A stretch of DNA of 64,000 nucleotides from Pelagibius sp037652055. Lineage in GTDB: Bacteria; Pseudomonadota; Alphaproteobacteria; Kiloniellales; Kiloniellaceae. Of this stretch, positions 16,036 through 25,028 are shown piece after piece. The notes beneath the pieces were generated by a model that saw only the letters and a program-made list of their open reading frames with translations, did not search any database and was not told the origin of the DNA. The DNA is taken from positions 62,001-126,000 of the forward strand of contig NZ_JBBKAH010000009.1 in assembly GCF_037652055.1 (NCBI RefSeq), in the 5' to 3' direction. A program made the position numbers and the translations under genes. The number at the start of each line of letters is the position of its first letter. The first letter of the stretch is position 1.

Positions 16036-17622
16036 GTGAGGAAGCTAATCGCCTGTGTCGTAGCGGCATTCATGGCCGTTACCGCAGTCCCGACGCAGGC
16101 CGCGACACCGCGCGACGCGCTGGTCATGGCCTGGACCTTTGACGACATCATCTCGCTGGACCCGGCGGAAATCTTCGAGTTCAGCGCCGCCGAGTACGCC
16201 GGCAACACCTACGACCGCATCATCGGCTACGATCCCGAGGACGTTTCGAACATCTACGGCGAGGCCGTCGAATCCTGGACGATCTCCAACGACGGCAAGA
16301 CCTATACCTTCAAGATGCGCCCGGGCATCACGTTCGCCTCGGGCAATCCGATGACCGCCGAGGATGCCGTCTTCTCGCTGCAGCGGGCCGTCATCCTGGA
16401 CAAGTCGCCGGCCTTCATCCTGACGCAGTTCGGCTTCACCGCCGACAACGTCGCGGAGAAGATCCGCATGACCGACGACATGACCTTCGTCCTGGAGACC
16501 GACAAGGCCTACGCGCCGACCCTGGTGCTGTACTGCCTGACCGCCACCATCGCCTCGGTGGTCGACAAGAAGCTGGTCATGGAGCACGAGCAGGACGGCG
16601 ACCTCGGCTACAACTGGCTGAAGACCAACTACGCCGGCAGCGGCGCCTTCAAGCTGGGCCAGTGGAAGGCCAACGAGCTGCTGACCCTGGAGCGCAATGA
16701 CGCCTACTGGGGCGGCGTCCCGGCGATGAAGCGGGTGATCATCCGCCACATCGCGGAGACGGCCACCCAGCAGCTGCTGCTCGAGAAGGGCGACATCGAC
16801 ATCGCCCGCAACCTCGGCCCCGACCAGCTTGAGACCGTGCGCAAGAACCCGGACCTTTATATCCAGAGCGGGCGCAAGGGCGGCATCTACTACCTCGGCC
16901 TGAACCAGAAGCACGAGGCTCTCTCCAAGCCGAAGGTGCGCCAGGCCCTCAAGTACCTGGTCGACTACCAGGGCATGGAAGAAACGGTGGTGCGCGATCT
17001 CATGACCGTGCACCAGGCCTTCCTGCCGATCGGCCTGCTTGGCGCGTTGGAGGCCCAGCCTTTCCATCTCGATATCGGCAAGGCCAAGCAGCTGCTGGCC
17101 GAAGCCGGCTATCCCAACGGCTTCAAGGTCACCATGGACACCCGCAGCATCTCGCCGATCATGGAGATGGCGCAGTCGATCCAGGCGACCTTCGCCCAGG
17201 CCGGCGTCGAGCTGGAGATCATTCCGGGCGACGGCAGCCAGACGCTGACCAAGTACCGCGCGCGCAATCACGACATCTACATCGGCCGTTGGGGCCCTGA
17301 CTATCAGGACCCGCACACCAACGCCGATACCTTCGCGCGCAATCCGGATAACTCGGACGACGCCCAGTCCAAGCCGCTGGCCTGGCGCAACGCCTGGGAC
17401 ATTCCGGAGATGACCAAGGAAGCCGATGCGGCGGTGCTGGAGAGTGACCCGGCCAAGCGCGCGGCGATGTACCAGGAGATCCAGAAGGTTCACCAGGCGG
17501 TCTCGCCCTTCGTCATCATGTACCAGCAGACCGAGGTGGCGGCGATCCGCAAGGACACCAAGGGCTTCATCATGGGCCCGGCCTTTGACGACAACCTCTA
17601 CCACGAAGTGACGAAGGAATAG
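16036..17622 (+). CDS. ABC transporter substrate-binding protein, peptide/opine family 5
   Basis: A periplasmic binding protein of the DppA/OppA class (SBP_bac_5), 528 aa from the GTG at 16036, which has GGGAGA seven bases upstream. The signal peptide is VRKLIACVVAAFMAVTAVPTQA. Conserved segments include LDPAEIFEF...GNTYDRIIGYDP, AVESWTISNDGKTYTFKMRPGITFASGNPMTAEDAVFSLQR, SGAFKL, and VRQALKYLVDY. It delivers the ligand to the two permeases immediately downstream. The ligand may be a peptide, nickel-chelate, opine or glycoside; the sequence does not decide. An in-frame ATG at 16009 is an alternative start. Confidence 0.92.
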   Translation: MRKLIACVVAAFMAVTAVPTQAATPRDALVMAWTFDDIISLDPAEIFEFSAAEYAGNTYDRIIGYDPEDVSNIYGEAVESWTISNDGKTYTFKMRPGITFASGNPMTAEDAVFSLQRAVILDKSPAFILTQFGFTADNVAEKIRMTDDMTFVLETDKAYAPTLVLYCLTATIASVVDKKLVMEHEQDGDLGYNWLKTNYAGSGAFKLGQWKANELLTLERNDAYWGGVPAMKRVIIRHIAETATQQLLLEKGDIDIARNLGPDQLETVRKNPDLYIQSGRKGGIYYLGLNQKHEALSKPKVRQALKYLVDYQGMEETVVRDLMTVHQAFLPIGLLGALEAQPFHLDIGKAKQLLAEAGYPNGFKVTMDTRSISPIMEMAQSIQATFAQAGVELEIIPGDGSQTLTKYRARNHDIYIGRWGPDYQDPHTNADTFARNPDNSDDAQSKPLAWRNAWDIPEMTKEADAAVLESDPAKRAAMYQEIQKVHQAVSPFVIMYQQTEVAAIRKDTKGFIMGPAFDDNLYHEVTKE

Positions 17623-17650
17623 TCGCGACCGAGGGAAGGTTTGATCCTTC

Positions 17651-18721
17651 GTGACCAACCAGACGGACAGACTGTCCAAGGCAGGGGCAGGCTTTAGAAG
17701 CCTGTCCCTGCCGCGTCCCCTGCGCACGCTGCTCAACCTCGCAACGACGCTGCTGCTGACCTTTCTCGGCCTGCTGCTGGTGACCTTCATCATCGGCCGC
17801 GTGGTGCCGATCGATCCGGTGCTGGCCATCGTCGGCGACCGCGCGCCCGAACACGTCGTCGAGCGGGTGCGTGAAGAGCTGGGCCTCAACCGGCCGCTCT
17901 ACGAGCAGTTCGTCATCTACGTCGGCAACGTGGTGCAGGGCGACCTCGGCTACTCGGTGCTGACGGCCAACCCGGTGCTGGAGGACATCAAGCGGGTCTT
18001 CCCGGCGACCCTGGAGCTGGCCACCGTCGCCACGCTCTTCGGCGTGCTGCTGGGCGTGCCCATGGGCGTCCTGGCCGGCGTCTATGCCGGGCGCTGGCCC
18101 GACCAGGCGATTCGCGTGGTCGGCCTGCTCGGCTATTCCATCCCGGTGTTCTGGCTCGGCCTCATGGGCCTTCTGCTGTTCTATGCCAAGCTCGACTGGG
18201 TGCCCGGCCCCGGACGCCTCGACGTCTTTTATGACGGCCTGGTCGAACCGGTGACCGGCGTGCTGCTCATCGACACGGCCATGGCCGGGGAATGGGAGAT
18301 CTTCTGGAACGCCGCCAGCCACGTCGTGCTGCCGGCATCCATCCTCGGTTACTTCAGCCTGGCCTACATCAGCCGCATGACGCGCAGCTTCATGCTGGAG
18401 CAGCTGAGCCAGGAATACATCACCACCGCGCGGGTGAAGGGTGTGCCGGAGTGGCGCGTCATCTGGGTGCACGCCCTCGGCAACGTCTGGGTGCCGCTGG
18501 TGACGGTGATCGCGCTCAGCTACGCCAACCTGCTGGAGGGCTCGGTGCTGACGGAGATCGTCTTTGCCTGGCCCGGCCTCGGCTACTACCTCACGCAGTC
18601 GCTGCTGAAGGCGGACATGAACGCGGTGCTGGGCGCCACCATGGTGGTCGGCGCCGTCTTCATCGGGGTCAATCTGTTGTCGGACCTGCTGTATAAACTC
18701 CTCGATCCGAGGGCGCGATGA
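17651..18721 (+). CDS. ABC transporter permease, DppB/OppB type
   Basis: This 356-aa inner-membrane permease begins with GTG 17651. Six hydrophobic segments are visible, with the family's VDPVL-like VPIDPVLAIVGDRAPEHVVERVREELGLNRPLYEQF periplasmic loop after TM1 and the EAA cytoplasmic loop at VLEQLSQEYITTARVKGVPEWRVIWVHALGNVWVP. It pairs with the DppC-type permease, whose start overlaps its stop by 4 bases (ATGA). The N-terminus is about 20 residues longer than in typical family members. Confidence 0.93.
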   Translation: MTNQTDRLSKAGAGFRSLSLPRPLRTLLNLATTLLLTFLGLLLVTFIIGRVVPIDPVLAIVGDRAPEHVVERVREELGLNRPLYEQFVIYVGNVVQGDLGYSVLTANPVLEDIKRVFPATLELATVATLFGVLLGVPMGVLAGVYAGRWPDQAIRVVGLLGYSIPVFWLGLMGLLLFYAKLDWVPGPGRLDVFYDGLVEPVTGVLLIDTAMAGEWEIFWNAASHVVLPASILGYFSLAYISRMTRSFMLEQLSQEYITTARVKGVPEWRVIWVHALGNVWVPLVTVIALSYANLLEGSVLTEIVFAWPGLGYYLTQSLLKADMNAVLGATMVVGAVFIGVNLLSDLLYKLLDPRAR

Positions 18722-19647
18722 CGAGCCAGAGCGAACCTCTCGCCGGCGGCTGGCGCGCCTGGCTGCTCAGCGGCTCGCCCGCGTCGCGGCGGCAGGCCCG
18801 TCTCGGGCGGCTCTACATCGCCTGGCTGGGGTTCCGCGGCAATCACCTGGCGATGCTCGGCCTTGGGATCGTGCTGACGCTGATCCTGGTCGCGATCTTC
18901 GCGCCGCTGATCGCACCTTACAATCCCAACGCTCAGGTGCTGGCCGACCGCCTGCAGTTCTTCTCCGCCCAGCACTGGTTCGGCACCGACGACCTGGGGC
19001 GCGACATTTTCTCGCGCATCGTCTACGGCAGCCGCCTGACACTCTACATCGTGATTCTCGTCGCCATCATCGCGGCGCCGATCGGCCTGCTGGTCGGCAC
19101 CTCCGCCGGCTACTTCGGCGGCTGGGTCGACAGCGTGCTGATGCGCGTCACCGACATCTTCCTGGCCTTCCCAAAACTCGTGCTGGCGCTGGCGCTGGTC
19201 GCCGCGCTGGGGCCCGGCATCGAGAACGCCATCATCGCCATCGCCATCACCTCCTGGCCGCCCTACGCGCGCATCGCCCGGGCGGAGACCATCACCATCC
19301 GCAACTCCGACTTCATCGCCGCGGTGCGCCTGCAGGGGGCGGGCAGGATGCGCATCATCTGGTCGCACATCATGCCGCTGTGCACCTCCTCGCTCATCGT
19401 GCGCGTGACCCTCGACATGGCCGGCATCATCCTGATCGCCGCCGGCCTCGGCTTCCTGGGGCTTGGCGCACAGCCGCCGCTGCCGGAGTGGGGCGCGATG
19501 ATCTCGGCCGGACGCAGGGTGCTGCTCGACCAGTGGTGGGTAGCCACGGTGCCCGGCATCGCCATCTTCGTGGTGAGCCTGGGCTTCAACCTGCTGGGCG
19601 ACGGCCTGCGCGACGTGCTCGACCCCAAGAGCGGGGGCCAGGGATGA
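18718..19647 (+). CDS. ABC transporter permease, DppC/OppC type
   Basis: This 309-aa permease has an N-terminal OppC-like region (about 25-70: FRGNHLAMLGLGIVLTLILVAIFAPLIAPYNPN), then the sequence HWFGTDDLGRDIFSRIVYGSR typical of DppC, and an EAA loop (RAETITIRNSDFIAAVRLQGAGRMRIIWSHI). It forms the channel heterodimer with the preceding permease. Coupling is tight on both sides: ATGA overlaps with the upstream permease stop and the downstream ATPase start. Confidence 0.93.
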   Translation: MTSQSEPLAGGWRAWLLSGSPASRRQARLGRLYIAWLGFRGNHLAMLGLGIVLTLILVAIFAPLIAPYNPNAQVLADRLQFFSAQHWFGTDDLGRDIFSRIVYGSRLTLYIVILVAIIAAPIGLLVGTSAGYFGGWVDSVLMRVTDIFLAFPKLVLALALVAALGPGIENAIIAIAITSWPPYARIARAETITIRNSDFIAAVRLQGAGRMRIIWSHIMPLCTSSLIVRVTLDMAGIILIAAGLGFLGLGAQPPLPEWGAMISAGRRVLLDQWWVATVPGIAIFVVSLGFNLLGDGLRDVLDPKSGGQG

Positions 19648-20537
19648 GTGAGAGGGGGATGAGTGAGAAGGGAATGAGCGAAACCGCAAAGCGCGACAAG
19701 CCGCTTCTTGCCGTCGAGGACCTGAAGGTCAGCTTCCCGACCCGCAAAGGCCTGGTGGAGGCGGTGCGCGGCATCTCCTTCTCGCTGGGCCGCGAGAAGC
19801 TGGGCATCGTCGGCGAGTCCGGCTCGGGCAAGTCGATGACCGGGCGGGCGATCCTGCGCCTGGTTTCGCGCCCCGGCATCGTCACGGCGAAACGCCTGGA
19901 ATTCGACGGCACCGACCTGCAGAGCGCCAGCGAGTCGCAGATGCGCCAGATCCGCGGCCAGCGCATTTCCATGGTCATGCAGGACCCCAAGTTCTCGCTG
20001 AACCCGGTGATTCGCGTCGGCGAGCAGATCGCCGAGGCCTACCGCACCCACCAGAAGGTCTCGCGCGCCGAGGCCAACAAGCGGGCGCTGGAGATGCTGC
20101 GGGCGGTGCGCATCCGCGACCCGGAGCGCGTGTTCCGCGCCTATCCGCACGAGGTCTCCGGCGGCATGGGCCAGCGCATCATGATCGCGATGATGCTGAT
20201 CCCCGATCCGGACCTGCTGATCGCCGACGAGCCGACCTCGGCGCTGGACGTCACGGTGCAGCTGCAGGTGCTGGCGATCCTCGACGACCTGGTAAGCCAG
20301 CGCGGCATGGGCCTGATCTTCATCAGTCACGACCTCAACCTGGTGGCCTCGTTCTGCGACCGGGTGGTCATCATGTACGCGGGACGCATCATGGAGATCT
20401 GCGACGCCAAGAACCTCGGTGCCGCCAAGCATCCCTACACCCGCGGCCTCTTGAACTGCCTGCCGCGCCTCGACGCCGCCGGCGGCGACCTGCCGGTGTT
20501 GAAGCGCGACCCCGCGTGGCTGGAGCATGGACTCTGA
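19644..20537 (+). CDS. ABC transporter ATP-binding protein, DppD/OppD type
   Basis: About 297 aa. Walker A GESGSGKS, a Q-loop, the signature VSGGMGQR, Walker B LLIADEPTSALDVT and the switch histidine in ISHDL are all present, with the C-terminal oligopeptide-transporter extension (HPYTRGLLNCLPRL). The signature is GGMGQ instead of the usual GGMRQ. The start region is a tandem repeat: three in-frame ATGs 15 bases apart (19644, 19659, 19674), each beginning MSE and the last two preceded by their own purine-rich stretch, so the real start is ambiguous within 30 bases. It powers the importer with the DppF-type ATPase that follows. Confidence 0.92.
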   Translation: MSERGMSEKGMSETAKRDKPLLAVEDLKVSFPTRKGLVEAVRGISFSLGREKLGIVGESGSGKSMTGRAILRLVSRPGIVTAKRLEFDGTDLQSASESQMRQIRGQRISMVMQDPKFSLNPVIRVGEQIAEAYRTHQKVSRAEANKRALEMLRAVRIRDPERVFRAYPHEVSGGMGQRIMIAMMLIPDPDLLIADEPTSALDVTVQLQVLAILDDLVSQRGMGLIFISHDLNLVASFCDRVVIMYAGRIMEICDAKNLGAAKHPYTRGLLNCLPRLDAAGGDLPVLKRDPAWLEHGL

Positions 20538-20550
20538 TGGCGATGATCCC

Positions 20551-21345
20551 ATGAGCGCCATGATCGAAGTGGAGAAGCTGAACGTCGTCTTCGGCGAGGG
20601 CGAGGACCGCGTGCATGCCGTGCGCGACGTGAGCTTCCGGGTGCCCGAAGGCACGACCTTCGGCCTGGTCGGCGAATCCGGTTCGGGCAAGTCCACCGTG
20701 CTGCGCGCCATGAGCGGGCTCAATCCGACCTGGACCGGACGCATCTCCGTCGCCGGACGGACGCTGGGCCCCAAGCGCGACAAGGCCTTCTACAAGACGG
20801 TGCAGATGGTGTTCCAGGACCCCTACGGCTCGCTGCACCCGCGCCACACCGTCGACCGCATCCTCATGGAGCCGCTGTCGATCCACCGCCTCGACGACCC
20901 GGAGACGCGCATCGACCGGGTGCTGCGCGAAGTGGGCCTGGGGCCCGACTTCCGCTTCCGCTATCCGCACCAGCTCTCCGGCGGCCAGCGCCAACGCGTC
21001 GCCGTCGCCCGCGCGCTCATCCTGGAGCCGAAGATTCTATTGCTGGATGAGCCGACCTCGGCGCTCGACGTCTCGGTGCAGGCCGAGGTGCTGAACCTGC
21101 TGCAGCGTCTGAAGAAGCTGCACGGCCTCACCTATATCCTGGTCAGCCACGATCTCTCGGTGGTCGGCCACATGTGCGACGACCTGGCGGTGATGAACCG
21201 CGGCGCCGTGGTGGAGGAACTCTCCGTCGAACGTCTGCGCAGCCACGCGCCGGAACACCCCTATACCCGCCAGCTCATGGTGGCGAGCCTCGGCTATGAC
21301 CGCGCCGCCGTCGACAAGTTCGAGGACTTCGGACCGGGCAACTGA
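20551..21345 (+). CDS. ABC transporter ATP-binding protein, DppF/OppF type
   Basis: About 264 aa. Walker A GESGSGKS, signature LSGGQRQR, Walker B ILLLDEPTSALDVS and VSHDLS are intact, and HPYTRQLM marks the OppF C-terminal domain. It is the second ATPase of the importer. An ATG at 20527 in the same frame would overlap the DppD-type gene by 11 bases; I prefer 20551 because MIEVEKLNVVFG follows in the usual family position. Its last 52 bases overlap the 3' end of the convergent SnoaL-like gene. Confidence 0.9.
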   Translation: MSAMIEVEKLNVVFGEGEDRVHAVRDVSFRVPEGTTFGLVGESGSGKSTVLRAMSGLNPTWTGRISVAGRTLGPKRDKAFYKTVQMVFQDPYGSLHPRHTVDRILMEPLSIHRLDDPETRIDRVLREVGLGPDFRFRYPHQLSGGQRQRVAVARALILEPKILLLDEPTSALDVSVQAEVLNLLQRLKKLHGLTYILVSHDLSVVGHMCDDLAVMNRGAVVEELSVERLRSHAPEHPYTRQLMVASLGYDRAAVDKFEDFGPGN

Positions 21346-21722
21346 GATTCAATGGCGGCCTTGTCAATGACCGACCAGACCTTCAGGATCCGTTCATCTC
21401 GAAGCTCATAGAACACATTTTCAGTGAACGAGACCCGCTTCCCGTCAACATGGTAGCCGAACAGCATTCCGGTAGGCGTGCAGTCAAAGCGCAAGCGGGT
21501 CGCCAAGCGCGGCGGATCGCAAACCAGCAACTGGATTTCGAAGTGGAGATCTGGTATCGCCTGAAAATCGGCCTCCAGCATCTCGCGGTATCCGGATAAT
21601 CCGATCCGTTCGCCGTTATACTGAACGTCCTCGTGGACGAACTGCCCCAAGTTTGCCCAATCCTGGTCGTTCAGGCAGGCGATATAGGCTCGATAGATGT
21701 TGGAGAGCTCGGCATTCGTCAT
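21294..21722 (-). CDS. SnoaL-like ester cyclase/NTF2-fold protein
   Basis: This 142-aa protein has an NTF2-like fold in the SnoaL polyketide-cyclase-like group: YRAYIACLNDQDWANLGQFVHEDVQYNGERIGLSGYREMLEADFQAIPDLHFEI, then GMLFGYHVDGKRVSFTENVFYELRDERILKVWSVIDKAAI. Such proteins are often small hydrolases, isomerases or binding proteins; no polyketide genes are nearby, so the role is open. It starts at the ATG at 21720-21722. The C-terminus overlaps the convergent ABC ATPase gene by 52 bases. Confidence 0.75.
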   Translation of the reverse strand: MTNAELSNIYRAYIACLNDQDWANLGQFVHEDVQYNGERIGLSGYREMLEADFQAIPDLHFEIQLLVCDPPRLATRLRFDCTPTGMLFGYHVDGKRVSFTENVFYELRDERILKVWSVIDKAAIESQLPGPKSSNLSTAARS

Positions 21723-21742
21723 GATGCTTCCAGCGCCCAAAC

Positions 21743-22390
21743 TTACTCCACCGTCTCGGCGACTTCCTGCTGCGCCAGGTCCAGCATCTGGACCAGCACC
21801 TTGGGGGGCTGGGCGCCGGCCAGGGCGTGGCGGCCGTTGAAGATGAAGCAGGGGACGCCGTCGATGCCGAGGCCGCGGGCCTGGCGGTCCTCTTCGACGA
21901 TCTCTGCTTCCAGCGCCTCGCTCTCCAGGAAGGCACGGGCCTCGGCGGGATCGAGGCCGGCTTCCTCCGCCGCGGCGACCAGCACGGCCATCGCGCCGAT
22001 GTCCTCGCCGCGCAGGAAGTAGGCCTGGAACAGGGCCTCCACCACCTCGGTCTCCCGGTCCTGGCCAGCGGCCCAGCGCACCAGGCGGTGGGAGTTCACC
22101 GTGTTGGGCGTGCGGGCGATGGCGTCGAAGGCGAAGTCGATGCCTTCCTCGGCGCCGGCCCGGCGGATGCGGTTGTAGATGATCTCGGCGTTCTCCGCGC
22201 CGCCGAACTTCATGGAGAGGTAGCTCTGCCGCTCCATGCCGGCCTTGGGCATCATTGGATTGAGCTGGAACACGCGCCAGTGGACGGCGACCTCGAGGTC
22301 CGGGCGCTCGGCCAGGGCCTTTTCCAGGCGCCGCTTGCCGATCAGGCACCACGGGCAGACGGTGTCGGAGAAGATGTCGATCTGGATCAT
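21743..22390 (-). CDS. DsbA-family oxidoreductase, FrnE-like
   Basis: A 215-aa thioredoxin-fold protein with the CPWC active site (C12, C15 in FSDTVCPWCLIGKRRLEKAL) and the DsbA helical insertion. The cis-proline region is GIDGVPCFIFNGRHALAGAQ, with an extra cysteine. It has no signal peptide, so it is cytoplasmic like FrnE proteins (polyketide or stress-linked disulfide isomerases). The start at 22390 has AAGGCGG upstream. It ends 20 bases before the SnoaL-like gene on the same strand, suggesting a two-gene unit. Confidence 0.88.
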   Translation of the reverse strand: MIQIDIFSDTVCPWCLIGKRRLEKALAERPDLEVAVHWRVFQLNPMMPKAGMERQSYLSMKFGGAENAEIIYNRIRRAGAEEGIDFAFDAIARTPNTVNSHRLVRWAAGQDRETEVVEALFQAYFLRGEDIGAMAVLVAAAEEAGLDPAEARAFLESEALEAEIVEEDRQARGLGIDGVPCFIFNGRHALAGAQPPKVLVQMLDLAQQEVAETVE

Positions 22391-22533
22391 GGAAATCCGC
22401 CTTTCCGGGGCGTGTCGCGGGTTCTCTGGGGGCTTGACCTGCCGGGCCTTCGCCCCAACCATACCGCACGAAGCCCCGAGACGAAAACGGGGTCGCGAAA
22501 AGGTGAAAGCAGCCGGATTTCTGGGGATGCCGC

Positions 22534-24207
22534 ATGGAACGTACCGTCGCAGGGAGCGACTCGCAGGCCGGGCAGGGAATCTATGAGCGGGGCCTGGACC
22601 GCAACGCCGCCAACACGGCGCCGCTGACGCCGGTCACCTTTCTGAAGCGCGCCGCCGCCGTCTATCCCGAAAAGCTGGCGGTGGTGCATGGGGCCCAGCG
22701 CTTCACCTATGCCCAGTTTCACCAGCGTGCCTGCCGCCTGGCCTCGGCGCTGACCCGGCGCGGTCTGGGGCGCGGCGACTGCATCGCCATCATGGCGCCC
22801 AACATCCCACCGATGCTGGAGGCGCACTACGGCATCCCGATGATGGGCGGGGTGCTGAACTCCCTCAACATCCGCCTCGACGCGCGCACGCTCGCCTTCA
22901 TCCTGGAGCACGGCGAGGCCAAGGTGCTCATCACCGACCGCGAGTTCTCGGGCGTCATCAAGGAGGCGCTGGCGCTGACCAAAGCCAAGCCGCTGGTGGT
23001 CGACATCGATGACGCGCAGGCCGACTACCATGGGGCCGAGGGCGGCGAGCTGATCGGCGATCTCATCTACGAAGACCTGCTGGCCGAGGGCGATGCCGCC
23101 GACACGTTCGAGGACCCGCTGGACGAGTGGCAGTCGCTGTCGCTGCTCTACACCTCCGGCACCACCGGCAATCCCAAAGGCGTGGTCTACCACCACCGCG
23201 GCGCCTACCTGAACGCGGTCGGCAACATGCTGACCTTCGGCCTGGGGCGTGACTCGGTCTACCTCTGGACCCTGCCGATGTTCCACTGCGATGGCTGGAC
23301 CTTCACCTGGGCGGTGACCGCGGCCAATGGAACGCACGTCTGCCTGCGCAAGGTCGATCCGGCGGTGATCTATCCGCTGATCCGCGACGCGGGCGTCACC
23401 CATATGTGCGGCGCGCCCATCGTGCTGACCCTCCTGGCCCACGCGCCGGACGCGGTTAAGGTGAAATTCCCGCAGACGGTCGACTGTGCTACCGGCGGCG
23501 CGGCGCCGCCCAGCGCGGTCATCGAGGCGATGGAGGCCAACGGCTTTCGCGTCATCCACCTCTATGGCCTCACGGAGTCCTACGGCCCGGCGACGGTCTG
23601 CGCCTGGCAGGAGGCATGGTCGGATTACGGCCTGCAGCAGCGCTCCGGCAAGATGGCGCGCCAGGGCGTGAACTACCTGACCCTGGAAGGCGCCGTGGTC
23701 ATGGACCCGGAGACCATGACGCCGGTGCCGCATGACGGCGAGACCCTGGGCGAGATCATGCTGCGCGGCAATACGGTGATGAAGGGCTACCTGAAGAATC
23801 CCAAGGCGACCGCGGAAGCCTTCAAGGGTGGCTGGTTCCACACCGGCGACCTGGCGGTCTGCCATCCCGACGGCTACATCGAGGTGAAGGACCGCTCCAA
23901 GGACGTCATCATCTCCGGCGGCGAGAACATTTCCAGCCTGGAGGTGGAAGAGGCGCTCTACCGCCATCCGAAGGTGCTGGAGGCTGCCGTCGTGGCGCGG
24001 CCCGACGCCAAGTGGGGCGAGAGCCCTTGCGCCTTCGTGACGCTGAAGGAGGGAGAGAAAGCGACCGCGGAGGAGATCGTCGCCTTCTGCCGCGACATGC
24101 TGGCGCACTACAAGGTGCCGCGTACGGTGGTATTCGGCGCGCTGCCCAAGACCTCGACCGGCAAGATCCAGAAGTTCGTATTGCGCGACCGGGCGGCCGC
24201 GCTGTGA
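22534..24207 (+). CDS. Acyl-CoA synthetase (AMP-forming), LvaE-like position in a 4-hydroxyacid operon
   Basis: This 557-aa ANL-superfamily ligase activates a carboxylic acid to its CoA thioester via an acyl-AMP. Motifs present are the P-loop LLYTSGTTGNPKGVVYHHRG (about 205-224), YGLTESYGP (about 346-354), the hinge GYIEVKDRSKDVIISGGENI, and the C-terminal catalytic lysine in PKTSTGKIQK. The substrate chain length cannot be read from sequence. It opens a five-gene operon whose composition (ligase, SDR, acyl-CoA dehydrogenase, APH kinase, small partner) matches the lva levulinate/4-hydroxyacid pathway, in which the ligase is LvaE. Confidence 0.9.
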   Translation: MERTVAGSDSQAGQGIYERGLDRNAANTAPLTPVTFLKRAAAVYPEKLAVVHGAQRFTYAQFHQRACRLASALTRRGLGRGDCIAIMAPNIPPMLEAHYGIPMMGGVLNSLNIRLDARTLAFILEHGEAKVLITDREFSGVIKEALALTKAKPLVVDIDDAQADYHGAEGGELIGDLIYEDLLAEGDAADTFEDPLDEWQSLSLLYTSGTTGNPKGVVYHHRGAYLNAVGNMLTFGLGRDSVYLWTLPMFHCDGWTFTWAVTAANGTHVCLRKVDPAVIYPLIRDAGVTHMCGAPIVLTLLAHAPDAVKVKFPQTVDCATGGAAPPSAVIEAMEANGFRVIHLYGLTESYGPATVCAWQEAWSDYGLQQRSGKMARQGVNYLTLEGAVVMDPETMTPVPHDGETLGEIMLRGNTVMKGYLKNPKATAEAFKGGWFHTGDLAVCHPDGYIEVKDRSKDVIISGGENISSLEVEEALYRHPKVLEAAVVARPDAKWGESPCAFVTLKEGEKATAEEIVAFCRDMLAHYKVPRTVVFGALPKTSTGKIQKFVLRDRAAAL

Positions 24208-24989
24208 CCAGTTCTCCCACGGGCCCCCTGAAGAGCTTCGACCTGACGGGCAAGGCGGCCATCGTCACCGGCGCCTCCAGCGGCCTCGGCCACCACGCCG
24301 CGCGGACCCTCGCCGCGGCCGGTGCCAAGGTCGCCATCGCGGCGCGTCGCCTGGAGCCGCTGGTCGAACTGGAAAAGCAGATCGCCGCGCGCGACGGGCG
24401 TGCCATTCCGCTGCGCCTCGACGTCGCCGATTCGGCCTCGGTCGCCGCCTGCGTGAAGGCGGCGGAGACCGAGCTCGGGCCGATCTCGATCCTGGTGAAC
24501 AACGCCGGTGTCGCCGACAGCAAGCCGGCCCTTGAGGTCTCCGAGGCCGACTGGGACCGCGTCGTCGACACCAACCTGAAGGGCGCCTGGCTGATGGCCC
24601 GGGCGGTGGCCGAGCACATGACGCGCCTGGGCCACGGCGGTGCCATCGTGAACATCGCCTCGATCCTGGGCCTCGCGGGCTCCGGCCAGGTGCCGGCCTA
24701 TTGCGCCTCCAAGGGCGGCCTGGTGAATCTGACCCGCGCGCTCGCCGCCGAGTGGGCGCGCCACGGCATCCGGGTGAATGCCCTCGCGCCAGGCTATATC
24801 GAGACCGACCTCAACCGCGACTTCCTGACCGGCCCGGCCGGCGAGAGCCTCCGCAAGCGGGTGCCGCTGAAACGTTTCGGCACCCCTGACGATCTCGACG
24901 GCGCGCTGCTGTTGCTCGCGTCCGACGCCGGGCGCTATATCACCGGCAGCGTGCTGGTGGTCGACGGCGGCCAATCCGCGGCGCTGTGA
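24204..24989 (+). CDS. Short-chain dehydrogenase/reductase, LvaD-like position
   Basis: A 261-aa classical SDR with GTG start overlapping the preceding stop (GTGA). The cofactor motif TGASSGLG is at 22-29, NNAG at 99-102, and the catalytic set is Ser153, Tyr166 and Lys170 (AYCASK). It should oxidise or reduce an acyl-CoA hydroxyl/keto group. In the lva pathway the equivalent enzyme reduces levulinyl-CoA to 4-hydroxyvaleryl-CoA; here that role is inferred from the neighbours. A general 3-hydroxyacyl-CoA dehydrogenase is the main alternative. Confidence 0.92.
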   Translation: MTSSPTGPLKSFDLTGKAAIVTGASSGLGHHAARTLAAAGAKVAIAARRLEPLVELEKQIAARDGRAIPLRLDVADSASVAACVKAAETELGPISILVNNAGVADSKPALEVSEADWDRVVDTNLKGAWLMARAVAEHMTRLGHGGAIVNIASILGLAGSGQVPAYCASKGGLVNLTRALAAEWARHGIRVNALAPGYIETDLNRDFLTGPAGESLRKRVPLKRFGTPDDLDGALLLLASDAGRYITGSVLVVDGGQSAAL

Positions 24990-25028
24990 CGACAGAACGC
25001 TAACCTCCCGAGGCGGTAAGGATCGCAG

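Noticed and set aside
16045..17889. 614-residue minus-strand open frame
   Set aside because: Antisense to the ABC binding protein and permease start, with repetitive VDHR-like composition typical of shadow frames.
22387..24108. 573-residue minus-strand open frame
   Set aside because: Antisense to the acyl-CoA synthetase, histidine/arginine-rich, no family resemblance.
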